A stretch of 31,433 nucleotides of DNA. It comes from Acinetobacter geminorum (GTDB lineage: Bacteria > Pseudomonadota > Gammaproteobacteria > Pseudomonadales > Moraxellaceae). The stretch's first letter is position 1. Every line of letters begins with the position of its first letter. A program made the position numbers and the translations under genes. The DNA is taken from NCBI RefSeq assembly GCF_013009345.1, contig NZ_JABELE010000025.1, forward strand, positions 1 to 31,433, given 5' to 3'. Of this stretch, positions 7,719 to 16,352 are shown piece after piece. The notes beneath the pieces are model-generated. The model was not told the origin of the DNA, did no database searches, and saw only the letters and a list, made by a program, of their open reading frames with translations.

Positions 7719-9242
7719 TTAAAGCTCATCAAGTTGATGAATAAGTAACTTGGCATGCTGCATGACAGAAGCTTTATCTTTCATACGATCAAGGTTTTTA
7801 TAGACCATAGCCATTCTGGGATTCTGACGAAATATGGCCTCATGTCGGCTCATAAAATACCAATATAAACTGTTAAATGGACAACTGTCAGACTCAGTTT
7901 TTGTTTTGACGTTATATGTACAGTGCTGACAATAATTTGACATTTTATGTACGTAATTACCTGATGCAGCATAGGGTTTACTTGCCATGATGCCGCCATC
8001 TGCATACATTGCCATGCCTAAAGTATTCGGTAATTCGACCCATTCATAAGCATCTACATAGACTGCTAAATACCATTTGCAAATTTCTGATGAAATTACA
8101 CCTGCTAAAAGTGCAAAGTTGCCTGTAATCATTAAACGCTGAATATGGTGAGCATAGCCATGTTCAAAGGTATTTCTGAAACACTCGGCCATACATGCCA
8201 TTTTTGTATTACCCGTCCAGTAATATTGGGGCAGCGGCGTGCTGGCAAGAAGGGTATTTTGATCGCTATAGTCAGGCATAGATAACCAATATATTCCACG
8301 CACATATTCCCGCCACCCTAATATCTGCCGAATAAATCCTTCTACTGCATTTAAGGGAGCCTGTCCGCTGTAATAGGCTGTTTGAGCAGCGTCACACACT
8401 TCTTTTGGCAACAACAATCCACAATTTAAATAAGGTGAGAGCAGACTATGAAACATAAAATCTGAACCATAAACCATGGCATCTTGATAATCGCCAAAGT
8501 GAGGTAAGATGTTAGAAATAAAATGATCTAGAGCAAGTAGGGCATTTTGACGGGTAGTTGCCCATTGAAAGGAGTTGATATTGCCGATATGTTGTGAAAA
8601 TTCTGTCTTGACCAGTTGAATAACATCTATATCAATTTGATCATGCTCAAAGGCTAATTTTGATGGCAAAGATGGATTGCCTGACCACGCTTTTCGATTG
8701 GCTTGATCAAAGTTCCATTGCCCGCCAACGGGTTGTTGGTCATGCATTAAATAGTGAGTTTGCTTACGCATTTTTCGGTAAAAGTATTCCATTCTTAGCG
8801 TTTTATATTTGTTTGCCCATCGCTTGAATTGTTCTACAGTACAAAAGAAGCGATCATCTTCTAGACACATAACAGGTAGTTTTAGCTTGTTAGCCCATGA
8901 AGTTTCGATTTCATGTTGTAAGCGATACTCACCACATTGGGTAATGACGAGAGCATTCGCCGAGAAGTGTTGCTGCTGCAAAGCAATAAAGTCGACTAAC
9001 TTTTTTATATGACTTTCGCGCTTAAATGTGTGGTAACGGATTTTCCAACCCTGTGCTTTTAATTCTTTTGCAAAGTGCCGCATTGCACTAAAAATCAGTG
9101 CTATTTTTTGTGGATGATGAGCAACATAAGACGTTTCCTCAAGCACTTCAGCCATCAAAATAACGTCTTCATTCCGGTTTAAATACTTGAGCGTTGCGAG
9201 TTGGTGATTTAATTGATCACCCAGAATTAAACCAAATCGCAT
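7719..9242 (-). CDS. Cryptochrome/photolyase, Fe-S (6-4) type (PhrB/CryPro family)
   Basis: A light-dependent flavoprotein of 507 residues, the usual size. The N-terminal Rossmann-like part (RFGLILGDQLNHQL) is the photolyase-related domain, and the C-terminal helical FAD domain carries GWREYVRGIYW and GNFALLAG. Cysteines C350, C438, C441 and C454 match by number the four [4Fe-4S] ligands reported for Agrobacterium PhrB, so the iron-sulfur cluster is predicted intact. The known member repairs (6-4) photoproducts in DNA with blue/UV-A light and uses a ribolumazine antenna. The gene is first in a minus-strand pair with DUF2256. The function is inferred from the family; a purely photoreceptor role is possible. 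Confidence 0.92.
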   Translation of the reverse strand: MRFGLILGDQLNHQLATLKYLNRNEDVILMAEVLEETSYVAHHPQKIALIFSAMRHFAKELKAQGWKIRYHTFKRESHIKKLVDFIALQQQHFSANALVITQCGEYRLQHEIETSWANKLKLPVMCLEDDRFFCTVEQFKRWANKYKTLRMEYFYRKMRKQTHYLMHDQQPVGGQWNFDQANRKAWSGNPSLPSKLAFEHDQIDIDVIQLVKTEFSQHIGNINSFQWATTRQNALLALDHFISNILPHFGDYQDAMVYGSDFMFHSLLSPYLNCGLLLPKEVCDAAQTAYYSGQAPLNAVEGFIRQILGWREYVRGIYWLSMPDYSDQNTLLASTPLPQYYWTGNTKMACMAECFRNTFEHGYAHHIQRLMITGNFALLAGVISSEICKWYLAVYVDAYEWVELPNTLGMAMYADGGIMASKPYAASGNYVHKMSNYCQHCTYNVKTKTESDSCPFNSLYWYFMSRHEAIFRQNPRMAMVYKNLDRMKDKASVMQHAKLLIHQLDEL

Positions 9243-9529
9243 ATTTTTGCTTCATGAGATGGAACTAAAACTAGTCTAAGTTTTCAGAGATCAATTTTAT
9301 GTGAAGCAGTGCTTCTAAGTTCATCACGAGTCACTTAGCTATAAAAAGATAAAGACAACTTAAAAACATAACGCATGTGAATAAAATGTGATTTTAATCA
9401 AAAAGATACAAATTAAATGAATTGAAGGTGTTCGCTAATATGCGTAAGATTTTAAAAAAATATGTTTAAGCTTGATCCTTTTGAAGGAGCAATAGAGGCC
9501 ATCGAAAGGTTCTTCACTCGAGTATATAA

Positions 9530-10309
9530 ATGGATACCAACAACCATCCTATTGCTTATATTTTTCAGCAGCAACAACTTTTGGTTGATGCGAATTTTAA
9601 TCTACCTTGCCTTGAACAGCAGGAATATGATTTACCTATACAAGCAGACCCTCTAGTAATAGCAAGAGATTTCCAAGAAAGCGAACTTATACCAAATGGA
9701 TATCAGTTCATACCCATTCGCCAACTCTTACAGTATTGGTCTAAACCTCAGTTTGAGCAGGCAAGTCGCGCTTTTCAGTTGCTAGAGTGGCGCCGTAATC
9801 ATCAGTTTTGTAGTCGTTGCGGACATAAAACCCAGCAGCATAAGACTGAATATTCGATGACTTGTCCAGCATGTAATTTTAGTCAATATCCTAGGGTCAA
9901 TCCTTGTGTAATTACCATTATTACGCGTGGTGAGGACGAGATTTTGCTGGCTAAAAATGCTAGAAATACGAGCCAGATGTACAGTTTAATTGCTGGCTTT
10001 GTCGAGGTAGGTGAAACACTAGAAGATGCTGTTCGACGTGAAACACTAGAAGAAGTTGGATTACACATTAAGAATATTCAGTATTTGGCGAGTCAACCAT
10101 GGCCATTTCCGAGTAACTTAATGTTGGCCTTTAAAGCCGAATATGAAGCGGGCGAAATTGAAATTCAGGAGAAAGAGCTCAGTGATGCTCAGTTTTTCAA
10201 ATTTGATCAGTTACCTGAAATTCCATTTAAAGGCAGTATTGCGCATGCAATGATTATGCATGTTATTCATGGCACACCTGTGGCTGATGATACGAAACAG
10301 TGGCTTTAA
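9530..10309 (+). CDS. nudC: NADH pyrophosphatase / NAD-capped RNA decapping Nudix hydrolase
   Basis: The 259-residue protein hydrolyses NAD(H) to NMN(H) and AMP and, in characterised NudC, removes NAD caps from RNA. The zinc ribbon has C94, C97, C112 and C115. The Nudix box runs G156-L178 with E162, R170, E171, E174 and E175. The NudC-specific SQPWPFP motif is at 188-194, which separates it from other Nudix enzymes. The ATG at 9530 is the first possible start, because a TAA precedes it in frame. No strong Shine-Dalgarno is seen, only AAAGG about 20 bases away. It is followed by a terminator shared with the convergent permease gene. Confidence 0.95.
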   Translation: MDTNNHPIAYIFQQQQLLVDANFNLPCLEQQEYDLPIQADPLVIARDFQESELIPNGYQFIPIRQLLQYWSKPQFEQASRAFQLLEWRRNHQFCSRCGHKTQQHKTEYSMTCPACNFSQYPRVNPCVITIITRGEDEILLAKNARNTSQMYSLIAGFVEVGETLEDAVRRETLEEVGLHIKNIQYLASQPWPFPSNLMLAFKAEYEAGEIEIQEKELSDAQFFKFDQLPEIPFKGSIAHAMIMHVIHGTPVADDTKQWL

Positions 10310-10350
10310 ACTGAGATTCAGATATGGCTTTAATCTTATAGTTTTAAATA

Positions 10351-10380
10351 AAAAAGCCATTGTCTAGACAATGGCTTTTT
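10351..10380. terminator. Bidirectional terminator between nudC and the permease
   Basis: A fully symmetric palindrome: AAAAAGCCATTGTC, centre TA, then the exact reverse complement ending in TTTTT. It serves both convergent genes. Confidence 0.92.
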
Positions 10381-10388
10381 AGATTTAT

Positions 10389-11768
10389 TTATTCTTCCGG
10401 ATTCTCAATGGAATCTAGTTTTTTAGGATTTAAATAGTCAAAAAGTATAAGCATTGCCGTAATCCAAATAGGGATCATCATTACTGACTCTTTGAAGCCT
10501 TGAGTCCACATAATATAGAGAACCACAGCAATAAAGGCTAAAACTAGGTAATTACTAAAAGGTGACCACAACGCTGGAAAAGAAGTCTTAATATTCGCGT
10601 GCTTAACAAAGCGTCTATACTTCAAATGTGTAATTGATATCATTGCCCAGTTTAGAACAAGTGCACCAACCACAACATACATAAGATGTCCAAGAGCATC
10701 TTCAGGTACAAAGTAATTTAAAAGAACGCAACCAAAGATTAATAAAGCAGAAAGCAGAACAGCGGGAATAGGAACCCCTTGTTTATTGGTTTTTGAAAAA
10801 ACTTTTGGTGCATTACCTTGTTGAGCGAGACTATATAGCATACGGCTATTTGCAAACATCCCACTGTTATAAACAGATAAAGCAGCAGTTAAAATAATAA
10901 AGTTCAGTAAGTGTGCAGCCCAACCAATTCCCATTTGACTAAAAATCATAACAAATGGACTTTTGTCGAGACCGCCAAGATCTAATTGGTTCCATGGCAC
11001 TAATGAAAGTAAAATTGCCAATGAACCGATATAGAAAATCAAGATACGGAAAACGACTTGGTTAATTGCTTTTGGAATCGTTTTTTTCGGATCTTTTGCT
11101 TCTGCTGCGGCCATACCAATCAGTTCGATACCACCAAAGGCGAACATCAAGAAAGCCAACATATAGAAGAGGCCGCTAAAGCCATTTGGAAAAAATCCAC
11201 CATGAGACCAAAGGTTACTAAATGAAATATTTGAGCCTACATCTGCTGTAAATAGCAAATAGAGTCCAAAAACAATCATAGAGATGACCGCAGCAACTTT
11301 AATAATAGCGAGCCAGAATTCGGACTCACCATAAAATTTGACGTTTGTTAGGTTAATTGCCGTAATCACGACAAAGAAAAATAAGACAGACGTCCACGCT
11401 GGAATATGAGGCCACCAATAATTAATATATTTGGCCACTGCGGTGAGTTCACTCATCGCAACCAGAACGTAGAGTATCCAATAGTTCCATCCGGTTAAAA
11501 ATCCGGGAAATTTCCCCCAGTATTTATACGCAAAATGGCTGAACGATCCTGCAACAGGTTCTTCAACAATCATTTCTCCCAGGTGGCGCATAATTAAAAA
11601 AGCAATTAAGCCACCAATGGCATATCCTAAAATAATGGATGGTCCCGCAGATTGAATCACTTGCGCCGAGCCTAAAAATAATCCAGTACCAATTGCTCCA
11701 CCCATAGCAATTAATTGGATATGTCGATTTTTTAGTCCTCGTTGAAGTGTAGAAGATTCGTTGGTCAA
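10389..11768 (-). CDS. aroP: AroP/PheP-like amino acid permease (APC superfamily)
   Basis: The 459-residue protein has about 12 membrane helices. Its N-terminal signature, RGLKNRHIQLIAMGGAIGTG, and segments such as VEEPVAGSFSHFAYKYWG, GWNYWILYVLVAMSELTA and LTAALSVYNSGMFANSRM closely follow E. coli AroP, a proton-coupled importer of Phe, Tyr and Trp. Specificity within AroP/PheP/CycA-like permeases cannot be settled by eye. The start appears to be TTG at 11768, giving ten residues before the conserved RGLKNRH; no ATG is available until residue 22, inside the first helix. The Shine-Dalgarno is weak (GTGAAG region). It is a monocistronic minus-strand gene with its own terminator. Confidence 0.88.
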   Translation of the reverse strand: MTNESSTLQRGLKNRHIQLIAMGGAIGTGLFLGSAQVIQSAGPSIILGYAIGGLIAFLIMRHLGEMIVEEPVAGSFSHFAYKYWGKFPGFLTGWNYWILYVLVAMSELTAVAKYINYWWPHIPAWTSVLFFFVVITAINLTNVKFYGESEFWLAIIKVAAVISMIVFGLYLLFTADVGSNISFSNLWSHGGFFPNGFSGLFYMLAFLMFAFGGIELIGMAAAEAKDPKKTIPKAINQVVFRILIFYIGSLAILLSLVPWNQLDLGGLDKSPFVMIFSQMGIGWAAHLLNFIILTAALSVYNSGMFANSRMLYSLAQQGNAPKVFSKTNKQGVPIPAVLLSALLIFGCVLLNYFVPEDALGHLMYVVVGALVLNWAMISITHLKYRRFVKHANIKTSFPALWSPFSNYLVLAFIAVVLYIMWTQGFKESVMMIPIWITAMLILFDYLNPKKLDSIENPEE

Positions 11769-12146
11769 AGGTCTTCACTCACAATGAATAAGTAAATTAT
11801 TCTAATAGATGGAGTTATTTTAGCCTAGACTACAAATTAATAAGGCGTGACTGAAAAGTAATTGTAAAATTTATTTAAAATCATAATCTTGCTTTTAATA
11901 TTTCTATTTCGAGTGAAAAGTACTCTAAAAAATATAATTTCAGATAGACTTTTTTTCTTAGATTTTGCTTAGATTAAGTCATTGCAAGCATATTGTTAAA
12001 TTCACAAAATATACTCGCGTCAATACGATTGATGTATAAAGCAGATCGCTATCTCTTGGCCTTAAAACAATTTAAGATGCAGAGAAGGGTAAACAAGAAT
12101 GCTTGTTTTGATATAGAAGAACATAATAGTAAGGATAACAGTTGAT
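11769..12146. other. Divergent intergenic region between the permease and prpF
   Basis: 378 bases with no gene. It must hold both promoters, but I find no convincing -35/-10 pair. Two small perfect dyads lie in the prpF leader: CTTAAA-ACAA-TTTAAG (12061-12076) and AAACAAG-AATG-CTTGTTT (12091-12108). They may be operators or RNA stem-loops. The prpF Shine-Dalgarno AAGGA lies about ten bases before its ATG. Confidence 0.5.
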
Positions 12147-13334
12147 ATGAGCTCAGTACCGCAAATTAAAATTCCAGCAACTTATATGCGTGGTGGAACG
12201 AGTAAAGGTGTCTTTTTTAAGCTTGATGATTTGCCCGAAAAAGCCCAAGTTGCAGGTCAAGCAAGAGATCAGCTCTTACTACGTGTAATTGGTAGTCCAG
12301 ATCCTTATGGAAAACAAATTGATGGCATGGGTGGTGCCACTTCGAGTACCAGCAAAACTGTTATTCTCGCTAAAAGCACTCAGCCAGATCATGATGTCGA
12401 TTATTTGTTTGGTCAGGTTTCAATTGATCAGGCTTTTGTAGATTGGAGCGGTAACTGCGGTAATTTAACCGCTGCGGTTGGCTCTTTTGCGATTTCAAAT
12501 GGCTTAGTTGATGCAGACCGTATTCCAGAAAATGGCCTATGCACGGTTCGAATTTGGCAAAAAAATATTCAAAAAACCATTATTGCGCATGTGCCTATTA
12601 CCAATGGACAGGTTCAAGAAACTGGAGATTTTGAACTAGATGGGGTGACTTTCCCTGCCGCTGAGGTCCAAATTGAGTTTTTAGATCCTGCCGATGATGG
12701 TGAAGAGGGCGGTGATATGTTCCCGACAGGGAATGTTATTGACCAATTAGATGTTCCAGAGATTGGTAGTTTTCAAGCCACATTTATTAATGCTGGTATT
12801 CCAACCATTTTCTTAAATGCAGAAGATTTAGGATACGAAGGTACTGAGTTACAAGATCATATTAATAGTGATACAACTGCATTGGCACGTTTTGAAAAAA
12901 TTCGTGCCTATGGCGCAGTTCAGATGGGCTTAATTAAAGATATTTCAGAAGCAGCGGCGCGTCAGCACACACCAAAAATTGCTTTTGTCTCTAAACCAAA
13001 AAATTACACAGCATCAAGCGGTAAAAACGTTTCAGAGAATGATGTTGATTTACTCGTTCGAGCTTTGTCGATGGGTAAATTACACCATGCGATGATGGGA
13101 ACAGCAGCCGTTGCAATTGGAACAGCGGCTGCTATTCCAGGCACTTTAGTAAATTTAGCAGCTGGTGGCGGTGAGCGTGAAGCAGTACGTTTCGGGCATC
13201 CATCTGGGACACTACGTGTGGGTGCTCAAGCTGAACTTACAAATGGCCAGTGGGTTGTTAAAAAGGCCATTATGAGTCGTAGTGCGCGTGTGTTAATGGA
13301 GGGTTGGGTGCGCGTTCCGGGTGACAGTTTCTAA
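12147..13334 (+). CDS. prpF: 2-methylaconitate cis-trans isomerase PrpF (stand-alone copy)
   Basis: The 395-residue protein has the length and sequence of PrpF (MRGGTSKGVFF, GSPDPYGKQIDGMGGATSSTSK, DWSGNCGNLTAAVG). PrpF converts 2-methylaconitate between isomers in the methylcitrate route of propionate breakdown and works with the AcnD dehydratase. Residues K70 and C104 keep the 34-residue spacing of K73 and C107, discussed as active-site residues in Shewanella PrpF. It sits alone, with no prpB, prpC or acnD in the window, so it could be a paralogue acting on a related tricarboxylate (for example oxalomesaconate). A terminator follows at once. Confidence 0.88.
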   Translation: MSSVPQIKIPATYMRGGTSKGVFFKLDDLPEKAQVAGQARDQLLLRVIGSPDPYGKQIDGMGGATSSTSKTVILAKSTQPDHDVDYLFGQVSIDQAFVDWSGNCGNLTAAVGSFAISNGLVDADRIPENGLCTVRIWQKNIQKTIIAHVPITNGQVQETGDFELDGVTFPAAEVQIEFLDPADDGEEGGDMFPTGNVIDQLDVPEIGSFQATFINAGIPTIFLNAEDLGYEGTELQDHINSDTTALARFEKIRAYGAVQMGLIKDISEAAARQHTPKIAFVSKPKNYTASSGKNVSENDVDLLVRALSMGKLHHAMMGTAAVAIGTAAAIPGTLVNLAAGGGEREAVRFGHPSGTLRVGAQAELTNGQWVVKKAIMSRSARVLMEGWVRVPGDSF

Positions 13335-13347
13335 ACTTCCTCTAAAT

Positions 13348-13378
13348 AAAAAGCCTCTCAATATGTAGAGGCTTTTTT
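13348..13378 (+). terminator. Terminator of prpF
   Basis: AAAAAGCCTCT pairs with AGAGGCTTTTT around an eight-base loop, followed by T residues. It starts 13 bases past the stop. Confidence 0.92.
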
Positions 13379-13493
13379 ACGCCTGCCTGTAAAAACTCAG
13401 CACCCACTTTTCACAGTGAATCGTGTATGATGTAGCGCATGAATGCTTCATAACATTCAATAAAATTTCTCTACTGATTTTATCGAGGCGACT

Positions 13494-14405
13494 GTGTCAT
13501 CACTCTCTCAAGTTAATGCGGATGTTTTAAAACAAGCTCAACAACGTATTCAACAAGATTTATTGACGACACTGGCTGCATTCTCAATTCCAGAGCCTTT
13601 AAAAAGTGCAGTACACCATGCAGTTATGCTTGGTGGAAAACGTGTACGTCCGGCTCTGTGTTATGCCACTGCTTCTTTACAGCCAAATCCAAATTTTGCG
13701 GCCGCTCGTCGTGCTGCGGTTGCAGTCGAACTCATTCATTGTTACTCACTAGCGCATGATGATTTGCCTTGTATGGACAATGATTTGCTGCGCCGCGGTC
13801 AGCCGACTTGTCATGTTGCGTTTGGTGAAGATACTGCTTTGCTTGCTGGTGACATTTTACAATCAATGGCTTTTGAGGTTTTAGGTAGCCGTTTGTTTGA
13901 TGAACAAGGGCAGGGTACTGATGCTGCGATTGTATTAAAACAAATGCAGATTTTAGCAACTGCTAGCTCCAAAATGGTCTCTGGACAGGTTTTAGATTTG
14001 CAAGCTGAAGGCAAGCAAATTACTCAAGACGAACTTGAAAATATCCATCGTAATAAAACGGGTGCGCTCATTCAGGCAGCCATTATGATGGGTGCAGTGA
14101 CAATCTTCTCTGGAACAGATCAAGCAATTCCAAAGTTACGTCAATATGGACAAACAATTGGACTAGCTTTTCAGGTGTTAGACGATATTCTCGATATTAC
14201 TTCGAGTACCGAAACCTTGGGTAAAACCGCAGGTAAGGATGAACAAGTACAAAAATCGACATATCCAGCCCTAATGGGGCTCGAACAAGCAAAGGTCTAT
14301 GCTAAAGAATTGCATGATCAAGCTTTTGAAGCCTTAGCGCATTTTGGTGACGATGCGAAAGAATTAGTAGATATTTCACAATTCCTTTTAGCGCGTACCA
14401 ATTAA
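13494..14405 (+). CDS. ispA: Farnesyl diphosphate synthase (geranyltranstransferase)
   Basis: The 303-residue trans-prenyltransferase condenses isopentenyl diphosphate with dimethylallyl or geranyl diphosphate to give farnesyl diphosphate. That is the precursor of quinone side chains and of undecaprenyl phosphate for wall and polysaccharide synthesis. The first Asp-rich motif, DDLPCMD (89-95), and the second, DDILD (230-234), are intact, as is GGKRVRP (47-53) for diphosphate binding. The start is GTG at 13494, with GAGG five bases before it. No xseB or dxs neighbours are present, unlike E. coli. It is followed by a small YjbR-like gene in the same direction after 58 bases. Confidence 0.95.
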   Translation: MSSLSQVNADVLKQAQQRIQQDLLTTLAAFSIPEPLKSAVHHAVMLGGKRVRPALCYATASLQPNPNFAAARRAAVAVELIHCYSLAHDDLPCMDNDLLRRGQPTCHVAFGEDTALLAGDILQSMAFEVLGSRLFDEQGQGTDAAIVLKQMQILATASSKMVSGQVLDLQAEGKQITQDELENIHRNKTGALIQAAIMMGAVTIFSGTDQAIPKLRQYGQTIGLAFQVLDDILDITSSTETLGKTAGKDEQVQKSTYPALMGLEQAKVYAKELHDQAFEALAHFGDDAKELVDISQFLLARTN

Positions 14406-14463
14406 TAATATTAAATCAATATTCATAACTTCTATTCATGTGAAATGAATAAGGGAGAAAAGA

Positions 14464-14832
14464 ATGAATGGTGCTCAGCTTCATCAAACTGCAATTGAAA
14501 TCGCGCGTAATCTTCCCTTTAGTCAACAGACCCATCCATTTGGGCCAGACTATGAAGTTTTTAAAATTTTAGAGAAAATGTTCATGTTGACCGCAGAAGT
14601 AGCTGGCGTCAAAATGGTTAATGTTAAATGTGATCCCTATAAAAGTCAGGAATATCAGGAACTCTATTCATTTATTATTCCTGGATATCACATGAATAAA
14701 AAGCACTGGATTTCGATTACACCGCATAAGAACTTAACAAGAGATTTACTTCAAGATTTAATTCGCGACTCTTATGATTTGGTTATAAAAAAACTCCCTT
14801 TGAAAGATCAGAAAAGATTAAAAAACCAATAA
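14464..14832 (+). CDS. MmcQ/YjbR family protein
   Basis: The 122-residue protein shows the YjbR/MmcQ fold signatures: an N-terminal helix, FGPDYEVFKILEKMFML and the C-terminal SFIIPGYHMNKKHWISI, then a helix starting LLQDLIRDSYDLV. The fold is a double-wing, CyaY-like fold and is often annotated as DNA-binding, but the biochemical role is unknown. A strong Shine-Dalgarno (AAGGGAG) precedes the ATG. It may be cotranscribed with ispA. It is probably a conserved housekeeping gene of unknown function. Confidence 0.85.
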   Translation: MNGAQLHQTAIEIARNLPFSQQTHPFGPDYEVFKILEKMFMLTAEVAGVKMVNVKCDPYKSQEYQELYSFIIPGYHMNKKHWISITPHKNLTRDLLQDLIRDSYDLVIKKLPLKDQKRLKNQ

Positions 14833-14844
14833 TATAAAAGATAA

Positions 14845-14876
14845 AAAACGGCGACATAGTAGTCACCGTTTTATTT
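14845..14876. terminator. Bidirectional terminator between yjbR-like and qmcA-like genes
   Basis: The stem AAAACGGCGAC/GTCACCGTTTT (one mismatch) has a six-base loop ATAGTA and A/T-rich flanks. It lies between two convergent stops. Confidence 0.85.
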
Positions 14877-14902
14877 TCAAATACTTATTTAAAGTAAACA
14901 CA

Positions 14903-15757
14903 TTAATTATGTTTTCCCATAATACCGCGAATTGTATTTAAAACATCGGCAGGTAAAACCACAGTTTTAGCATTGCTTGATTTCGCCATATCTTGCATCG
15001 CTTTCACATATTGTTCACCTAAAAGGTAAGCAACAGGAATCTCTTTATCACCAACCGCACTGGTTACCATTTCAATTGCTTTTTGAGATGCTTCTGCTAA
15101 GACCACTTGAGCTTCAGCATCACGTCGAGATGCTTCTAAACGACCTTCTGCACTTAAAATAGCAGCTTGTTTTTCACCATCGGCTTTTGTAACGGCAGCA
15201 CGACGTTGACGCTCTGCCGCAGCTTGCTCTTCCATAGCCGCTTGCATGGTATGAGAGGGTTGAATATCTTGAATTTCAACAGTTTTCAAAGTAATGCCCC
15301 AATCTGAAATATCATCAGAAATCGCAGCTTTGAGCTTGGCTTTAATATGATCTCGTGAAGACAAAGCATCATCTAGATCCATTTCACCTACAATAGAACG
15401 TAACGAAGTTTGTACAAGGTTTTGAATCGCCCATGTATAGTTTTCAATACCATAGACCGCTTTTTCAGGTGTGGTTAAATTAATGTAGGCCACTGCATTC
15501 ATTAGTAATACGGCGTTATCACGTGTAATTACTTCTTGAGATGGAATATCAAGCACAATATCTTTCGTGGTAATTTTATATGCCACTTCATCTACATAGG
15601 GAATCACAAAATTAAGCCCAGGATTAAGGGTCGAATGGTATTTACCTAAACGTTGAACAATCCACTTATAACCCTGAGGAACAATACGTACCCCTTTAAA
15701 AATGGTGACAGCCACAAAAGCCAAAAAAGCTAAAACAATAATAGTACCGACTGGCAT
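14903..15757 (-). CDS. qmcA: SPFH/Band-7 membrane protein, QmcA-like
   Basis: The 284-residue protein has one N-terminal membrane helix (about 3-20), then an SPFH/stomatin domain (GVRIVPQGYKWIVQRLGKYH... to about residue 190). An Ala/Glu-rich coiled coil follows (EEQAAAERQRRAAVTKADGEKQAA), then a short tail. Proteins of this type oligomerise into membrane microdomain scaffolds and modulate proteases such as FtsH. It follows nfeD by 28 bases on the same strand. The NfeD-SPFH pairing is the classic arrangement (YbbJ/YbbK in E. coli), so it is probably an operon whose products act together in membrane quality control. Confidence 0.9.
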   Translation of the reverse strand: MPVGTIIVLAFLAFVAVTIFKGVRIVPQGYKWIVQRLGKYHSTLNPGLNFVIPYVDEVAYKITTKDIVLDIPSQEVITRDNAVLLMNAVAYINLTTPEKAVYGIENYTWAIQNLVQTSLRSIVGEMDLDDALSSRDHIKAKLKAAISDDISDWGITLKTVEIQDIQPSHTMQAAMEEQAAAERQRRAAVTKADGEKQAAILSAEGRLEASRRDAEAQVVLAEASQKAIEMVTSAVGDKEIPVAYLLGEQYVKAMQDMAKSSNAKTVVLPADVLNTIRGIMGKHN

Positions 15758-15785
15758 GAAAATACCCTCTCTTTATCTTTAATGT

Positions 15786-16247
15786 TTATGAAGTACCGTG
15801 GGACTGGACAATTAAGTCATTACCCGAAATATCAATAACTCTTACACGATCACCGACTTTGACCGGATTAGTGCTTCGACAGTTCCATTCATCAGCCCCT
15901 AAAATAGGCATGGGAAAGCGAACAATAATTTGATCATGATCAAGACCAGTTTGAATCACCATACCAATTTGACCAATAGTCGCTTCACGAGGTAATCCCG
16001 CTTTAGTTTTATCAATTGATAATGGTTTAATAAATTTGAACCAAAGAATGGTGCATAGCACTGACAGAACTATCCATAATACAATTTGCGTTGTGAGGCT
16101 AATATCTGGAAATAACCAGTAGAGAAAGCACACCATAATGGCGGCAATACCAAACCAAAGCGCGGCAAAGGCGGGTAGAATCAGTTCGGAAAGAATAAGT
16201 AATATACCCAATACAAACCAGTGCCAAGGTTGTATAACAAACTCCAT
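15786..16247 (-). CDS. NfeD family protein (YbbJ-like)
   Basis: The 153-residue protein has three to four membrane helices in residues 8-75 and a C-terminal OB-fold domain (about 85-150; GQIGMVIQTG, RVRVIDISGNDLIVQ). This is the short NfeD type without the protease domain. NfeD proteins partner with SPFH proteins encoded next to them, and here qmcA follows. The OB domain is thought to bind the SPFH partner. The start at 16247 (MEFVIQPWHW) places the first helix directly at the N-terminus. Confidence 0.9.
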   Translation of the reverse strand: MEFVIQPWHWFVLGILLILSELILPAFAALWFGIAAIMVCFLYWLFPDISLTTQIVLWIVLSVLCTILWFKFIKPLSIDKTKAGLPREATIGQIGMVIQTGLDHDQIIVRFPMPILGADEWNCRSTNPVKVGDRVRVIDISGNDLIVQSHGTS

Positions 16248-16277
16248 AGATCTGCTCTTTTATATATCTTTATGATG

Positions 16278-16306
16278 GGTAAAAGTGACTTAATATCACT
16301 TTTACC
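16278..16306. other. Perfect 11-bp inverted repeat upstream of nfeD
   Basis: GGTAAAAGTGA/TCACTTTTACC with a seven-base loop, located between the patatin stop and the nfeD start. Neither strand has a T-run after it, so it is not a typical intrinsic terminator. It may be an operator or an RNA processing stem. Confidence 0.5.
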
Positions 16307-16352
16307 ACTGTAGCAGATGATGGGGAGTGTGGATAGAAAAAAACCACCTCAA

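Noticed and set aside
9462..9656. 64-aa frame with a hydrophobic stretch upstream of and overlapping nudC
   Set aside because: No ribosome site before its ATG, and most of it overlaps the start of nudC in another frame; nudC has full family signatures.
14404..14463. Possible terminator between ispA and the yjbR-like gene
   Set aside because: Only a weak ATTCAT/ATGAAT type dyad with no T-run; the genes may be cotranscribed.
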